Part shown: positions 1-10,990 of the stretch, in pieces
Layout: each line of letters starts with the position of its first letter
How positions within the stretch are numbered: position 1 is the stretch's first letter
Origin: Methanobacteriota archaeon
GTDB taxonomy: Archaea; Methanobacteriota; Methanobacteria; Methanobacteriales; Methanobacteriaceae
Length of the DNA: 64,000 nucleotides
Direction: 5' to 3'
Assembly (NCBI GenBank): GCA_023411115.1
Contig: JAEYPF010000010.1
Coordinates: 186,001 to 250,000 of the forward strand
The notes under the pieces: model-generated
What the model saw: the letters and a program-made list of their open reading frames with translations, nothing else
The model's database searches: none
What the model was told of the DNA's origin: nothing
Position numbers and translations under genes: made by a program

Positions 1-2
1 AT

Positions 3-365
3 GATCCCAGAGTAATAAAATCAGATATAAAGCTTGAAGGATCCTATAAACAGGTAAGTATCAATGATCCTCTTGAAAAAGCTACTGTAGTGCTTAATAT
101 CACCTCTTTGAATCAAAATGAAATGAACTCGTCAAACACAAGTGTTTGGGGCGCCAAAATTCATAAAATTTTAGCGATTCAAAAGACCAAAGTGATATTT
201 ACATATGCAGACGGAAAATCACAGGAAGAAATATTTAAAGATCAAAATATAACACCAGAACCTTCCAGTAAAACTGATTGGATTCCTGAATTAGGGTATA
301 TTGTTATTCCAATTGTAGCAATCATTGCCATCGCTATAATTCTTATATCAAGAAAATTTAAATGA
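3..365 (+). CDS. C-terminal part of a membrane-anchored protein (5' end outside window)
   Basis: The frame is open from the first bases of the window, so only the C-terminal 120 or so residues are seen. They form a polar, probably extracellular region followed near the C-terminus by one hydrophobic segment (about 20 residues beginning at LGYIVIPIVAI) and a short basic tail RKFK, which indicates a protein anchored by its C-terminus with the bulk outside the cell. A GTG at 90 is in frame but has no reason to be a start because coding continues upstream. The next gene starts 4 bp after the stop, so the two are probably co-transcribed. Family not recognised. Confidence 0.7.
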   Translation, partial: DPRVIKSDIKLEGSYKQVSINDPLEKATVVLNITSLNQNEMNSSNTSVWGAKIHKILAIQKTKVIFTYADGKSQEEIFKDQNITPEPSSKTDWIPELGYIVIPIVAIIAIAIILISRKFK

Positions 366-369
366 GAAC

Positions 370-672
370 ATGACATATTACCTGACTGCACTGTTCATTA
401 CAGTTGTTGTAGAATTTTTAATTTTATGGCTTTTCACCAGAGATAGACTTGAAAAGCTTCTTCTCTATTCTTTACTTATAAATTCATTTACGCTCCCATT
501 AGCCACATATAGCTACTACAATATTTTAAACAATATTTATATTATAGAAATAGCTGTAATTATTGTAGAAAGCGTTTTAATAATGCTGTTATTACAAATG
601 AAATATAAAGTTGCCTTATTGATTTCTCTAATTGCAAATTTTATAACTGCTATAATTGGTTTTCTAGTTTAG
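370..672 (+). CDS. small membrane protein, unknown function
   Basis: A 100-residue very hydrophobic protein with three to four predicted membrane segments (residues about 2-23, 30-50, 55-77, 80-100) joined by short loops; the basic loop RDRLEK suggests the orientation. It begins 4 bp after the preceding gene, which also ends in a membrane anchor, so the two may work together at the membrane. I do not recognise a family. Confidence 0.65.
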   Translation: MTYYLTALFITVVVEFLILWLFTRDRLEKLLLYSLLINSFTLPLATYSYYNILNNIYIIEIAVIIVESVLIMLLLQMKYKVALLISLIANFITAIIGFLV

Positions 673-942
673 AAATTTAAAAAAAATAAGTACTAAATGC
701 AGACCAAAATATAATTATAAATTGGTCTGCAAATGTATGCGTGGAGGCGATAACTAGGCAACTATCTATATATATATGCACTAGTTTTCAATTAGTTAAT
801 ATATTATTCATTATTAATAATACTTTCCATTATTTAGTATTATTCAGTAATCACCATATATAGTTCATATTTTGTACGTTCATGAAAGTGAAGGCACTAT
901 ACCCATTAAAAGTTCCCTAATAAACTTAATTTTAAATATAAA

Positions 943-1040
943 TGGTTATTTAAATGGTTTAACAGGATGAACATTAAATCAAAGTGTCAAATATATTAAA
1001 GTAAAATAACCAGTAAACCATTTGGATTCTAATATATTTG
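943..1040. repeat. interleaved inverted repeats in a 540-bp gene-free stretch
   Basis: The region 673-1214 has no credible gene. Within it three inverted repeats interleave: TGGTTATTT (943-951) with AAATAACCA (1004-1012), AAATGGTTTA (952-961) with TAAACCATTT (1014-1023), and CAAATATATTA (988-998) with TAATATATTTG (1030-1040). The arms cross rather than nest, so as RNA they would form a pseudoknot-like fold and as DNA they could be a multi-site operator. The rest of the stretch is AT-rich, which lowers the significance. Confidence 0.4.
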
Positions 1041-1214
1041 ATATAATTAACGAAAAAAACAACAATTTTTAAATGGGTTTAAATTTAGAATAAATCGCTA
1101 TAATTACATGAATCTTAAAATATTGATTATGAATTAACACAGTGAAAAAAATAAGAATTAATACAATTTAAAAAATTAAAAAAAGATACCTTTGAAATTT
1201 TCTATTTTAAAATA

Positions 1215-2339
1215 CTAAACTTTAATCTCCTTTAAAATGACGTTAATTTTCTTTCTATTTTCAAGGAATTCAATTGAACCATCGAAATGCTCCATTATTG
1301 TCCTTATAAATTGTAACTGTGATGATTCAGTCCTTTCAAGTTCACTGGTTTCTTCAATGTCATTGTAATTCATTGTCAGTTCTATACTTCCATTATAAAA
1401 TTTTAAGCCCATATTCAACTCATATTTGTCTTGGCTCTGGGATAACTCATCTACAAATTCAAGACGCTCATCATCAAGGAACTTACGTTTTAACTGGTCG
1501 GATATAAGCTCGTTTATAATTAACCCAAGAAGAATTGCAGTATTTATATCAATTAAAATTCCGCCCATATTCAGATTAAGTTTAATGAGATTTTTATCAA
1601 CTGCATATACTTCCATGAGGTAATTTATAAGATCAACAGTATATTTGTCAAAACTAACCATGGCAAAATCTTCAGACTGGTCTAATATTTCATTAAGCAG
1701 CATGATTGCATTTATACGGGTCTGGCTTTTAATATAAAAATCATCTGGATTTTCATTTCTAAGGGAAGCATCAATGGTAATTATGGTTGAAATCATCTCC
1801 AGAGTAAACTGGATACGTCTATATATCTCATCTATAAGTGTTTCCTTCTCATTTATTTCCTCTTGAAGATATTTATTAGCTCTTTCCAGCTCCTCTGTTC
1901 TCTTTTCAACCAGCTCGTTTAAATAATATCTGTGTCTGATTAATTCATCTTCAATAAGCTTACGTTCAATTGCGTAAGATATGGATCGTGATAGTAAAGG
2001 ACTGCTGACATGCCCCTTAACAAGATAATCCTGTGCACCTTCACCTACAGCTTTAATAGCTGTTTCTTCGTCACTAAAGCCGCTTAATATCACAATAGGT
2101 ACTTCTGGAGCCTGTTCATAAACACTGAAAAATGTATCAAGTCCGACACTATCAGGAAGACTTAGATCAAGTAGTAAAATATCATAACTGTCCCTGACAA
2201 GACATCTAAGTCCCTCAGAAAGTCTTTTAGAGTGGTGTAATTCAAATACAGGATTTTGAACTTCCTTCAGCATTTCCTCTATCAGCCGTAAATCTTGAGG
2301 ATTATCTTCAATTATTAAGATTTTGATGAGCTTTTCCAT
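1215..2339 (-). CDS. response regulator fused to a degenerate histidine-kinase-like module
   Basis: Residues 1-125 are a receiver domain: acidic pair E11/D12, phospho-acceptor D58 in LLLDLSLPD, conserved Lys K108. A coiled coil (about 135-165) leads to a HisKA_2/HATPase-like region (about 165-374). There the usual H-box (EIHHRVKNN type) reads EIYRRIQFT, the N-box (NELISNALK type) reads NELISDQLK, and no glycine-rich GxGxG ATP lid is visible, only SSQLQFIRTIMEHFDGSIEF. The phospho-acceptor His and key ATP-binding residues are therefore missing, so it is probably an output or dimerisation scaffold and not an active kinase. It starts 12 bp after the upstream response regulator and has an AGGGG ribosome site. 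Confidence 0.85.
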   Translation of the reverse strand: MEKLIKILIIEDNPQDLRLIEEMLKEVQNPVFELHHSKRLSEGLRCLVRDSYDILLLDLSLPDSVGLDTFFSVYEQAPEVPIVILSGFSDEETAIKAVGEGAQDYLVKGHVSSPLLSRSISYAIERKLIEDELIRHRYYLNELVEKRTEELERANKYLQEEINEKETLIDEIYRRIQFTLEMISTIITIDASLRNENPDDFYIKSQTRINAIMLLNEILDQSEDFAMVSFDKYTVDLINYLMEVYAVDKNLIKLNLNMGGILIDINTAILLGLIINELISDQLKRKFLDDERLEFVDELSQSQDKYELNMGLKFYNGSIELTMNYNDIEETSELERTESSQLQFIRTIMEHFDGSIEFLENRKKINVILKEIKV

Positions 2340-2351
2340 ATTACTTATCCC

Positions 2352-2798
2352 CTAATCTTCATTCAAATTTGATGGTAATTTAACTATGTTGAGCCAGAAT
2401 TCTTCAATAGAAGTTATAACTTTAAGAAACTGGTCAAAATCTACAGGTTTAGTGATGTAACAATTTGCATGATTATTATATGTCCGGATTATATCTTCTT
2501 CAGCACTTGAGGTGGTTAAAATGACTATAGGAACACGTTTTAAGGCTTCATCCTCTTTTAACTCTTTTAAAACTTCACGACCGTCCTTACGAGGTAAGTT
2601 AAGATCAAGTAAAATGACATCGGGTCTAGGTATATCTGCATATTCAGCTTCCTGATTTAAAAAGTTCATTGCATCTACACCATCCTTTACTACATATAAT
2701 TTATTTTTAATTCTAGTATCTTTGAAGACTTCTTTTATCAATCGTGCATCTGCGGGATTATCTTCAACCAGCAAAATATTTATGGAATTAGTCATCAT
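2352..2798 (-). CDS. single-domain response regulator (Rcp1-like)
   Basis: A 148-residue receiver domain with E12/D13, phospho-acceptor D65 in ILLDLNLPR, the TTS switch region and KP motif (ITKPVD). The C-terminal extension ending in FWLNIVKLP is typical of the Rcp1-like regulators that partner cyanobacterial phytochromes and many archaeal kinases. There is no output domain, so it acts by protein contact or as a phosphate relay. An AGGAG site precedes the ATG pair. It is the first gene of a two-gene minus-strand operon with the receiver/pseudokinase protein, and a paralog lies at 57235. Confidence 0.9.
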   Translation of the reverse strand: MMTNSINILLVEDNPADARLIKEVFKDTRIKNKLYVVKDGVDAMNFLNQEAEYADIPRPDVILLDLNLPRKDGREVLKELKEDEALKRVPIVILTTSSAEEDIIRTYNNHANCYITKPVDFDQFLKVITSIEEFWLNIVKLPSNLNED

Positions 2799-2906
2799 CT
2801 AGTCACTCCTAAAGTATACCATTACAGGCACAAATCCACAACTCACTCTGTATCAGTATATTTCTGATTATGTATTAAATTCTAATACAATATTAATCTT
2901 AATATT

Positions 2907-3272
2907 TTAGACTCCAAATATCATTATGAAAAACAATGATTCTATGGTAAAATGAAGAGATCTATGTTTTAGATGGTTCATTTTAAGTCCGGATAGTTCA
3001 TGATATAGATCAATCACCATATGAATTAAAGCAGCCAGTAACCCTATCTCAAGGGATAAAAATACAATGGAAAGGACAACAAAATGGAATAGGGCTTCTA
3101 AAGTTTCATGAATGATCCAGAGCCTTATGTTTGAAACTACATTTCTTTTAATTATACCTCCAAGTAATATGTAGAAATCGGCAAGAATGCTCCACATTAT
3201 TTTACTGTGAATTTCATCACTTATTGCAAGTACTACAGCAATATAAAACCATAATAGTTCCATAGTTACCAC
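2907..3272 (-). CDS. small membrane protein rich in His/Glu, unknown function
   Basis: A 121-residue protein with about three hydrophobic helices. Polar groups are conserved-looking and lie in or beside the helices: HETLEALFH near the middle and HMVIDLYHE, HLKHR and HFTIE toward the end, a pattern seen in membrane proteins that bind a metal. No family is recognised. The true start could be the first ATG or the one three codons later (MELLWF). It is separated from the response-regulator operon by about 110 bp and points the same way. Confidence 0.6.
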   Translation of the reverse strand: MVTMELLWFYIAVVLAISDEIHSKIMWSILADFYILLGGIIKRNVVSNIRLWIIHETLEALFHFVVLSIVFLSLEIGLLAALIHMVIDLYHELSGLKMNHLKHRSLHFTIESLFFIMIFGV

Positions 3273-3469
3273 CGTTAAAATCAGAGGGATACCTAAACAT
3301 TTTATTATTCGAATTTTTAAAGTAATATTAAAGCTACATTTAAATTATAACATATTAAGATATGTTACTGGAACTAATTTCCAAACTTTTTAAACCATGA
3401 GTTAATTAAATTAAACCATATAATATATTAACATAACTTATTCTTAAATTTATATAAAGGAGAAGTGAG

Positions 3470-6142
<2,673 letters not shown>

Positions 6143-6209
6143 AAAATTTATTTTTTAAATTTTTTATATTAAAAATAGAAAATTTTTAAAATTTAAATAA
6201 AGTGATTCC

Positions 6210-7487
6210 ATGGAACTGGAAATTCAAAAGACAAACACAATTGAAGGAGCTATCAAAGCTCCTCCTTCCAAAAGTTACACCCATAGGGCCATTATAATAT
6301 CATCCCTTGCAGATGGGAAATCCATACTTCATGACCCGCTCTACTCTGAAGATACACTTGCATCTTTAAATGCATGCAGAGCACTGGGATGTGATATTAA
6401 GCAGGAAGATGACAAATTCATCGTTAATGGTACTGGTGGAGCTTTAGAAACTCCAGAAGATGTTGTTGACCTTAAAAATTCAGGAACAACGCTCAGGATA
6501 ATGACAAGTGTTGCAGCTCTTGCTCCCAATTACACTGTTTTTACTGGAGACAACTCCCTTCGGACACGTCCAATGCAGGATCTTATAGATGCACTTGAAG
6601 GCCTTGGAGTCACTGCATTTTCAGTTCGAGGAAATGGAAAACCCCCAATATGTGTTAAAGGAGGATTTAAAGGAGGCAAAACAAGCATAAAAGGAGATGT
6701 CAGCTCTCAGTTTATTTCTTCACTCATTATCGCTTCTCCTTACGCTGAAAATCCAGTTGATATTAATGTAAAAGGAGATTTTATCTCCAAACCCTACGTG
6801 GACATGACGACTGATGTTATGGAAAGATTTGAGGTTAACCTGGATTATGATAAAGAAAATGTCTCATTCCATGTAGAACCCCAAACGTATAAAGGCAGGG
6901 ACTACACAATCGAAGGGGATTATTCCTCAGCTTCTTATATAATAGGTGCTGCAGCAGCACTGGATGGTGAAGTTACAGTTAAAAATATTTTCAAAAATTC
7001 AAAACAGGGCGACAAACAAATATTAGATATTGTCAGGGATATGGGTGCCCAGGTTAAAGTTAAAAACGATGAAGTTACAATAGTTGGACATGGAGAACTT
7101 CAGGGCATAAAGGTGAATCTTGAGAATTCACCGGATTTGCTGCCTACTGTCGCAGCACTTGGGGCGATATCTGAGGGCGTTACAGAGATTATAAATGTTG
7201 AACACGCTCGTTTTAAGGAAACTGACAGGATTCATACCTGCGCTCTTGAACTCTCAAAGCTTGGTGTAAAGGTTAAGGAAAAAAAAGACGGACTTGTAAT
7301 TAAAGGAGGAGCTAAAGGGGGAATTGTTAAATCTCATGGAGATCACCGCCTTGTAATGGCGCTTTCACTTGTTGGATTAAAAGTCGGCAATGTGAGGATA
7401 GAAAATGCCTCAGTTTACGACGTATCCTTCCCTAATTTCCCAGAGGCTATGAAAAAACTTGGATGTAATGTAGAAGTCGGCCCATAA
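6210..7487 (+). CDS. aroA: 3-phosphoshikimate 1-carboxyvinyltransferase (EPSP synthase)
   Basis: Transfers enolpyruvyl from PEP to shikimate-3-phosphate, the sixth step of the shikimate pathway. The 425-residue length is usual. Signatures visible: KSYTHRAIIISSLADG near the N-terminus (Lys, Ser, Arg for substrate), SGTTLRIM and RTRPMQDLI (PEP/S3P binding), SSQFISSLI, KETDRI and the terminal DHRLVMAL. It lies 67 bp after valS, possibly with its own promoter. Another shikimate-pathway gene, the archaeal DHQ synthase II, is at 49085. Confidence 0.96.
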   Translation: MELEIQKTNTIEGAIKAPPSKSYTHRAIIISSLADGKSILHDPLYSEDTLASLNACRALGCDIKQEDDKFIVNGTGGALETPEDVVDLKNSGTTLRIMTSVAALAPNYTVFTGDNSLRTRPMQDLIDALEGLGVTAFSVRGNGKPPICVKGGFKGGKTSIKGDVSSQFISSLIIASPYAENPVDINVKGDFISKPYVDMTTDVMERFEVNLDYDKENVSFHVEPQTYKGRDYTIEGDYSSASYIIGAAAALDGEVTVKNIFKNSKQGDKQILDIVRDMGAQVKVKNDEVTIVGHGELQGIKVNLENSPDLLPTVAALGAISEGVTEIINVEHARFKETDRIHTCALELSKLGVKVKEKKDGLVIKGGAKGGIVKSHGDHRLVMALSLVGLKVGNVRIENASVYDVSFPNFPEAMKKLGCNVEVGP

Positions 7488-7488
7488 A

Positions 7489-7550
7489 ATTCACTTATTA
7501 TAGTGAATAACCATGATTAAGCACTGATCTTAACATTTTTAAGTGCTTAA
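7489..7550 (+). terminator. pair of hairpins after aroA, possible terminator
   Basis: Directly after the aroA stop there are two inverted repeats: ATTCACT with AGTGAAT around 7490-7508, and TTAAGCACT (7517-7525) with AGTGCTTAA (7542-7550). The second has nine paired bases around a T-rich loop. The spacing from the stop suggests 3'-end formation or protection; the T-run is in the loop and not after the stem, so it is not a classic intrinsic terminator. Confidence 0.4.
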
Positions 7551-7627
7551 ACAATTAAAAATAATTAAATAAGTCATTTGAATTATAATCTAATAATTTA
7601 CGTTATTCACTAAAAACTGGATACCTG

Positions 7628-8116
7628 ATGGATATGATAAGAAAAAAAGAAACCAAGATCGTAATCCTCGGATCTGCAGATTCCGGGAAAACAACTACTT
7701 TAGAAACTCTTTTAAATAGAAGAAACGAGAAAGTAACAAAAATTGAGTGCAATGGTACTACAGTTTCACTTGATTACGGAAATACTGTCATCAATGGTGA
7801 AAGAATCCATATTTTTGGCTCTCCAGGCCAGGAAAGGTTCAAATTCATGAGGGAAATTTTGTCCAATAATTTAAATGGTGCCATTGTGGTAATCGATAAT
7901 TCTATGGGAGTTACTGACACAGACATCCAGATACTGGAAAGTTTAAACAACAATAACGTTCCATATGTAGTTTTTGCAAATAAACAAGACATAGCTCCTG
8001 GAAATCTTGAATCTGAGTACATTAAAACTCATATCCCAATAATTCCAACCACTGCAAAAGAAGGAACAGGAATTCAGGAAGGATTAGAAGTTCTTTTAGA
8101 ATTAATATCCAATTAA
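7628..8116 (+). CDS. small Ras-like GTPase (MglA/SRP-receptor-beta-like)
   Basis: A 162-residue P-loop GTPase with all G motifs: G1 GSADSGKTT (15-23), a Thr-containing switch I, G3 FGSPGQERF (Gly-Gln switch II), G4 ANKQD and G5 TAKEG. This is the compact archaeal GTPase group with a PGQERF switch, related to MglA and SRP-receptor beta; its target is not deducible. The ATG at 7628 has only a weak ribosome site, and the second Met (7634) is possible. It sits between aroA and a nuclease pair, without tight coupling to either. Confidence 0.85.
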   Translation: MDMIRKKETKIVILGSADSGKTTTLETLLNRRNEKVTKIECNGTTVSLDYGNTVINGERIHIFGSPGQERFKFMREILSNNLNGAIVVIDNSMGVTDTDIQILESLNNNNVPYVVFANKQDIAPGNLESEYIKTHIPIIPTTAKEGTGIQEGLEVLLELISN

Positions 8117-8153
8117 TTATTATTTTAACTTATTTCATTTTATTTGTGATAAC

Positions 8154-9074
8154 ATGTCTTCAATCATTTTAGGCCCATCAACAATCGCCAGTCAATTCTG
8201 GTGTGAAATGGCAGTTGATTTAAGGCGCCAGTATGGAGAAGTTCACACACCAGAAAAAGAAAAAGGTACAGAGATTCATAAAGACCGATTTCTCGAAGTC
8301 CTGGATGAAATTGTGGTTGAAATTAACACTCCTGCCGATAAACTTCATTCCAATGTCCATAACATGATTGTAGGACTCGAACTGTACCAAAAAGAAGGTT
8401 TAACTCGTGAGCTACCAGTTCTATCTAAATTTGGCTCTGCACTGATAAAGGGCATTATTGACGAGATTAAACTTATAGAAGAAGTTGAAGGCTTTGGTAA
8501 TAAAAAAACAAAGCATAAAAGAACCCAAATAGTCGAAATGAAGACCCGGAAAAGCTTAAGCCCACCATCAGCACAACAGATACTTCGGGATAAAATGCAG
8601 GGAATGATCTACTGGTATGCACTTAACTCCATGATAGAAGGAAAAACTGAAATGGGAGATTTCTGGACTGCCTACAATGTTGATTTAATCGAACCTGATT
8701 TTAACGAAGTTATTTTAAGTGAAGAATACATGGAAAGCCTTGAAGTTCCTGAAGATAAAAGGAAAGAATTTGGAAGTCTCCTTGCAATCGGGTCACTGAT
8801 AAATGAAACTATTAAAAAAATCAAGGAGCTTCCTGAACTATCAAAAACCATTGAAATTATTTATATAAATCAAAAAACACTTACAGAAGTTCACAGAGAA
8901 AAATATAAGTTTGATGAAAGGTTTTTCACCCGTGGAATGGAATGGGCACTTGAATACTGGTCTGGAAAGAGAGGCCCATCGTCTGTTGGAGAGGCAAACA
9001 ACTGGAAATGCAACTTCTGTGGCTATTACACTCTCTGCCCTGCAATACACAAGAAGTGGAAACAAGGTGATTAA
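8154..9074 (+). CDS. PD-(D/E)XK nuclease with Fe-S cysteines (Exo5/Cas4-like)
   Basis: The protein combines a Cas4/Exo5-type cluster-binding set, C17 near the N-terminus and C286, C289, C295 at the C-terminus (CNFCGYYTLC), with a PD-(D/E)XK core: D103 in GIIDEIK and E128-x-K130 in VEMKTRK, followed by a Q-containing helix (QQILRDKMQG). This is the fold of eukaryotic EXO5 and archaeal homologs, single-strand exonucleases; no cas genes are nearby, so a DNA-repair role is more likely than CRISPR adaptation. GTGAT precedes the ATG. Its last 8 bp overlap the likely start of nth, indicating translational coupling. Confidence 0.85.
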   Translation: MSSIILGPSTIASQFWCEMAVDLRRQYGEVHTPEKEKGTEIHKDRFLEVLDEIVVEINTPADKLHSNVHNMIVGLELYQKEGLTRELPVLSKFGSALIKGIIDEIKLIEEVEGFGNKKTKHKRTQIVEMKTRKSLSPPSAQQILRDKMQGMIYWYALNSMIEGKTEMGDFWTAYNVDLIEPDFNEVILSEEYMESLEVPEDKRKEFGSLLAIGSLINETIKKIKELPELSKTIEIIYINQKTLTEVHREKYKFDERFFTRGMEWALEYWSGKRGPSSVGEANNWKCNFCGYYTLCPAIHKKWKQGD

Positions 9075-9714
9075 AGTTCAAACTCAAAAAAAGATCAAAA
9101 TAATAATGGAGAGGCTCCATAAATACGTAAAAAAGCCCATAGGAAAACCAAATCCATTTAGAGTTCTGATTACAACTATTTTATCCCAGAGGACCCGGGA
9201 TGAAAATACTGATGAAGCTGCAGCTACCCTTTTTGCAGTTTATAAAACACCTGAGGAAATCGCCAACGCTCCCACAGAAGAAATCGAAAAATTAATTAAA
9301 AAAGCAGGTTTTTTCAGGGTTAAAGCACAGCGGGTAAAGGAAACTGCAAGGATAATCCATGAAGACTATAATGATGTAGTTCCAGATGATATAAACGAAC
9401 TTCTGGCACTTCCAGGGGTGGGAAGGAAAACTGCAAACTGTGTTTTGGTTTACGGCTTTAGATTAGATGCAATTCCAGTAGATGTGCACGTGCATAGAAT
9501 ATCAAATCGTTTAGGGCTTGTAAAAACAAAAAATCCTGATGAAACAGAATTGGAACTCATGAAGATTGTTCCTAAAGGCTACTGGCTTGATTTAAATGAA
9601 AGTTTTGTGAGGTTTGGGCAGGATATTTGCAGGCCGATTGGCCCGAAGCATGATGAGTGCCCAATTAATGATTTGTGTGATTTTTATAAGGAGATGAAGA
9701 AGGAATCTTCTTAA
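9067..9714 (+). CDS. nth: endonuclease III (DNA glycosylase/AP lyase)
   Basis: Removes oxidised pyrimidines and cleaves the abasic site. I take the GTG at 9067 as start (215 residues, close to the 211 of E. coli Nth), which overlaps the preceding stop; the frame is open further upstream only as a shadow of the previous gene. The helix-hairpin-helix LPGVGRKTA carries catalytic Lys K121 and VDVHVHR carries catalytic Asp D139. The C-terminal [4Fe-4S] loop reads C188-x6-H195-x2-C198-x5-C204, so the usual second Cys is His. Coupling with an Exo5-like nuclease suggests a repair operon. Confidence 0.92.
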   Translation: MIKVQTQKKIKIIMERLHKYVKKPIGKPNPFRVLITTILSQRTRDENTDEAAATLFAVYKTPEEIANAPTEEIEKLIKKAGFFRVKAQRVKETARIIHEDYNDVVPDDINELLALPGVGRKTANCVLVYGFRLDAIPVDVHVHRISNRLGLVKTKNPDETELELMKIVPKGYWLDLNESFVRFGQDICRPIGPKHDECPINDLCDFYKEMKKESS

Positions 9715-9918
9715 AAATGAATCATTTAAAAAAAAATTCTACTTTTTGCAATTATGCACATTAAATTACCTTTAAAACATTCTTTGTGCCGGTATCTGCT
9801 GTTTTTATAAAAATATGTTGTTTTCTATTTTTCAAATGGTAGTAAATTTGATATATTCTTAGAAATTCTTAAATAATACTAATAATATAATTATTATTAC
9901 TATTTATGAATTGGAAGA

Positions 9919-10329
9919 ATGATATATTTGCAAAATACCATCTACATTGCCTCATTTATTTTAGTTACTTTCGCATTAATTGGTGTCTTTAATTTCATTC
10001 ACCTTGATAATTCTCTAACGAAAGATGATATCAATGAGAATGGTATACAGACAATTGACCCAAATGATAACATAAAAATTCTGAATAATCAACTGGTAAA
10101 AGAATCAGACATTTTTGTAGTTAAGGGACAGGCACAAAATACCGGGCATGGCCAGATGAGATATATATCAATAACAGTTAATTTTTATGATAAAAATGGA
10201 AAATTACTATACTCCAGCTTTGACGGTGAAAGTTACATAGCTTCTGGTGAAATCTGGAATTTTGAAGTTCCTTATCGAAAATCTGGAGATCCTTATTCTT
10301 ATAAAATAGAAGTTGGCCCCACAATGTAA
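9919..10329 (+). CDS. membrane-anchored FxLYD-like protein
   Basis: One N-terminal membrane segment (about residues 7-28) is followed by a single extracellular beta domain containing LVKESDIFVVKGQAQNTG, ITVNFYDKNGKLL and a final PYSYKIEVG strand, the layout of FxLYD-type domains (see NFYDKNG, where FxLYD normally sits). Partner unknown. A paralog lies at 11626 with the same architecture. GGAAG lies so close to this ATG that the in-frame TTG at 9928 has the better ribosome-site spacing; the same ambiguity recurs in the paralog. A predicted potassium channel follows 12 bp later. Confidence 0.75.
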   Translation: MIYLQNTIYIASFILVTFALIGVFNFIHLDNSLTKDDINENGIQTIDPNDNIKILNNQLVKESDIFVVKGQAQNTGHGQMRYISITVNFYDKNGKLLYSSFDGESYIASGEIWNFEVPYRKSGDPYSYKIEVGPTM

Positions 10330-10341
10330 CGGAGAAACAAC

Positions 10342-10983
10342 ATGCCACAATTGAGAGATGACTACAATATTTTTGCAGGACAAGACATACAGCGGACAAA
10401 AGCCCTTGCAGACGGCGTATTTTCCATTGCAATGACAATTTTAGTACTAGAACTTAGCATTCCTTTTATAGTGAATGTTCATACAGAAGGGGATCTTTGG
10501 AGTCTTTTACTGTCAACATTACCCCGGTTACTGGTTTATTTCATGAGCTTTATTACATTAGGGATTTTCTGGACAGGCCATTCACTGCAGTATACCTATA
10601 TTACACAGAGTGACAGGCATTTAAACTGGCTCTCTATTTTTTTCCTGATGTTCGTCGCATTAATACCGTTTTCAACCGCTTTTCTCACGGAATATATCAC
10701 ATTCAAACTTACAATAGGAGTTTACTGGCTAAATATTTTAATTCTTGGTATATTCACATATATTCACTGGCAGTATGCCTGCAAAAGCGGGTTTATCTCT
10801 CATGAAATTCCTGACTTTGAAAAAGCAGATAAAGCACTGCGAAACAGAATCATAACAGCGCAGATATTTTATGCAATCGCGGCTCTCCTGTGCTTCATCA
10901 GTACCTACTTAAGTATTGCAGTTCTCATTGCAATCCAGCTCAACTATGCACTGGCACCAAGCTTTAGAGGCAGATCCATATAA
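10342..10983 (+). CDS. TMEM175-family (DUF1211) membrane channel-like protein
   Basis: Residues 15-40 carry the family motif as RTKALADGVFSIAMTILVLE, the FSDGVFAIAITLL signature of prokaryotic TMEM175 potassium channels. About six membrane helices are predicted over 213 residues, as expected for the one-repeat prokaryotic form, which assembles as a tetramer. GGAG lies 7 nt before the ATG. It begins 12 bp after an FxLYD-like protein, so they are probably one transcript. The physiological ion and gating are not deducible. Confidence 0.85.
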   Translation: MPQLRDDYNIFAGQDIQRTKALADGVFSIAMTILVLELSIPFIVNVHTEGDLWSLLLSTLPRLLVYFMSFITLGIFWTGHSLQYTYITQSDRHLNWLSIFFLMFVALIPFSTAFLTEYITFKLTIGVYWLNILILGIFTYIHWQYACKSGFISHEIPDFEKADKALRNRIITAQIFYAIAALLCFISTYLSIAVLIAIQLNYALAPSFRGRSI

Positions 10984-10990
10984 AATCAAA

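Noticed and set aside
8911..9066. Upstream extension of the endonuclease III frame
   Set aside because: It overlaps the nuclease gene in another frame; the family length and the GTG at 9067 show the real start.
8154..9074. Reading the Fe-S nuclease as a CRISPR Cas4
   Set aside because: The residues fit both families, but no cas1/cas2 or repeats are near and it is coupled to nth, so Exo5-like is more likely.
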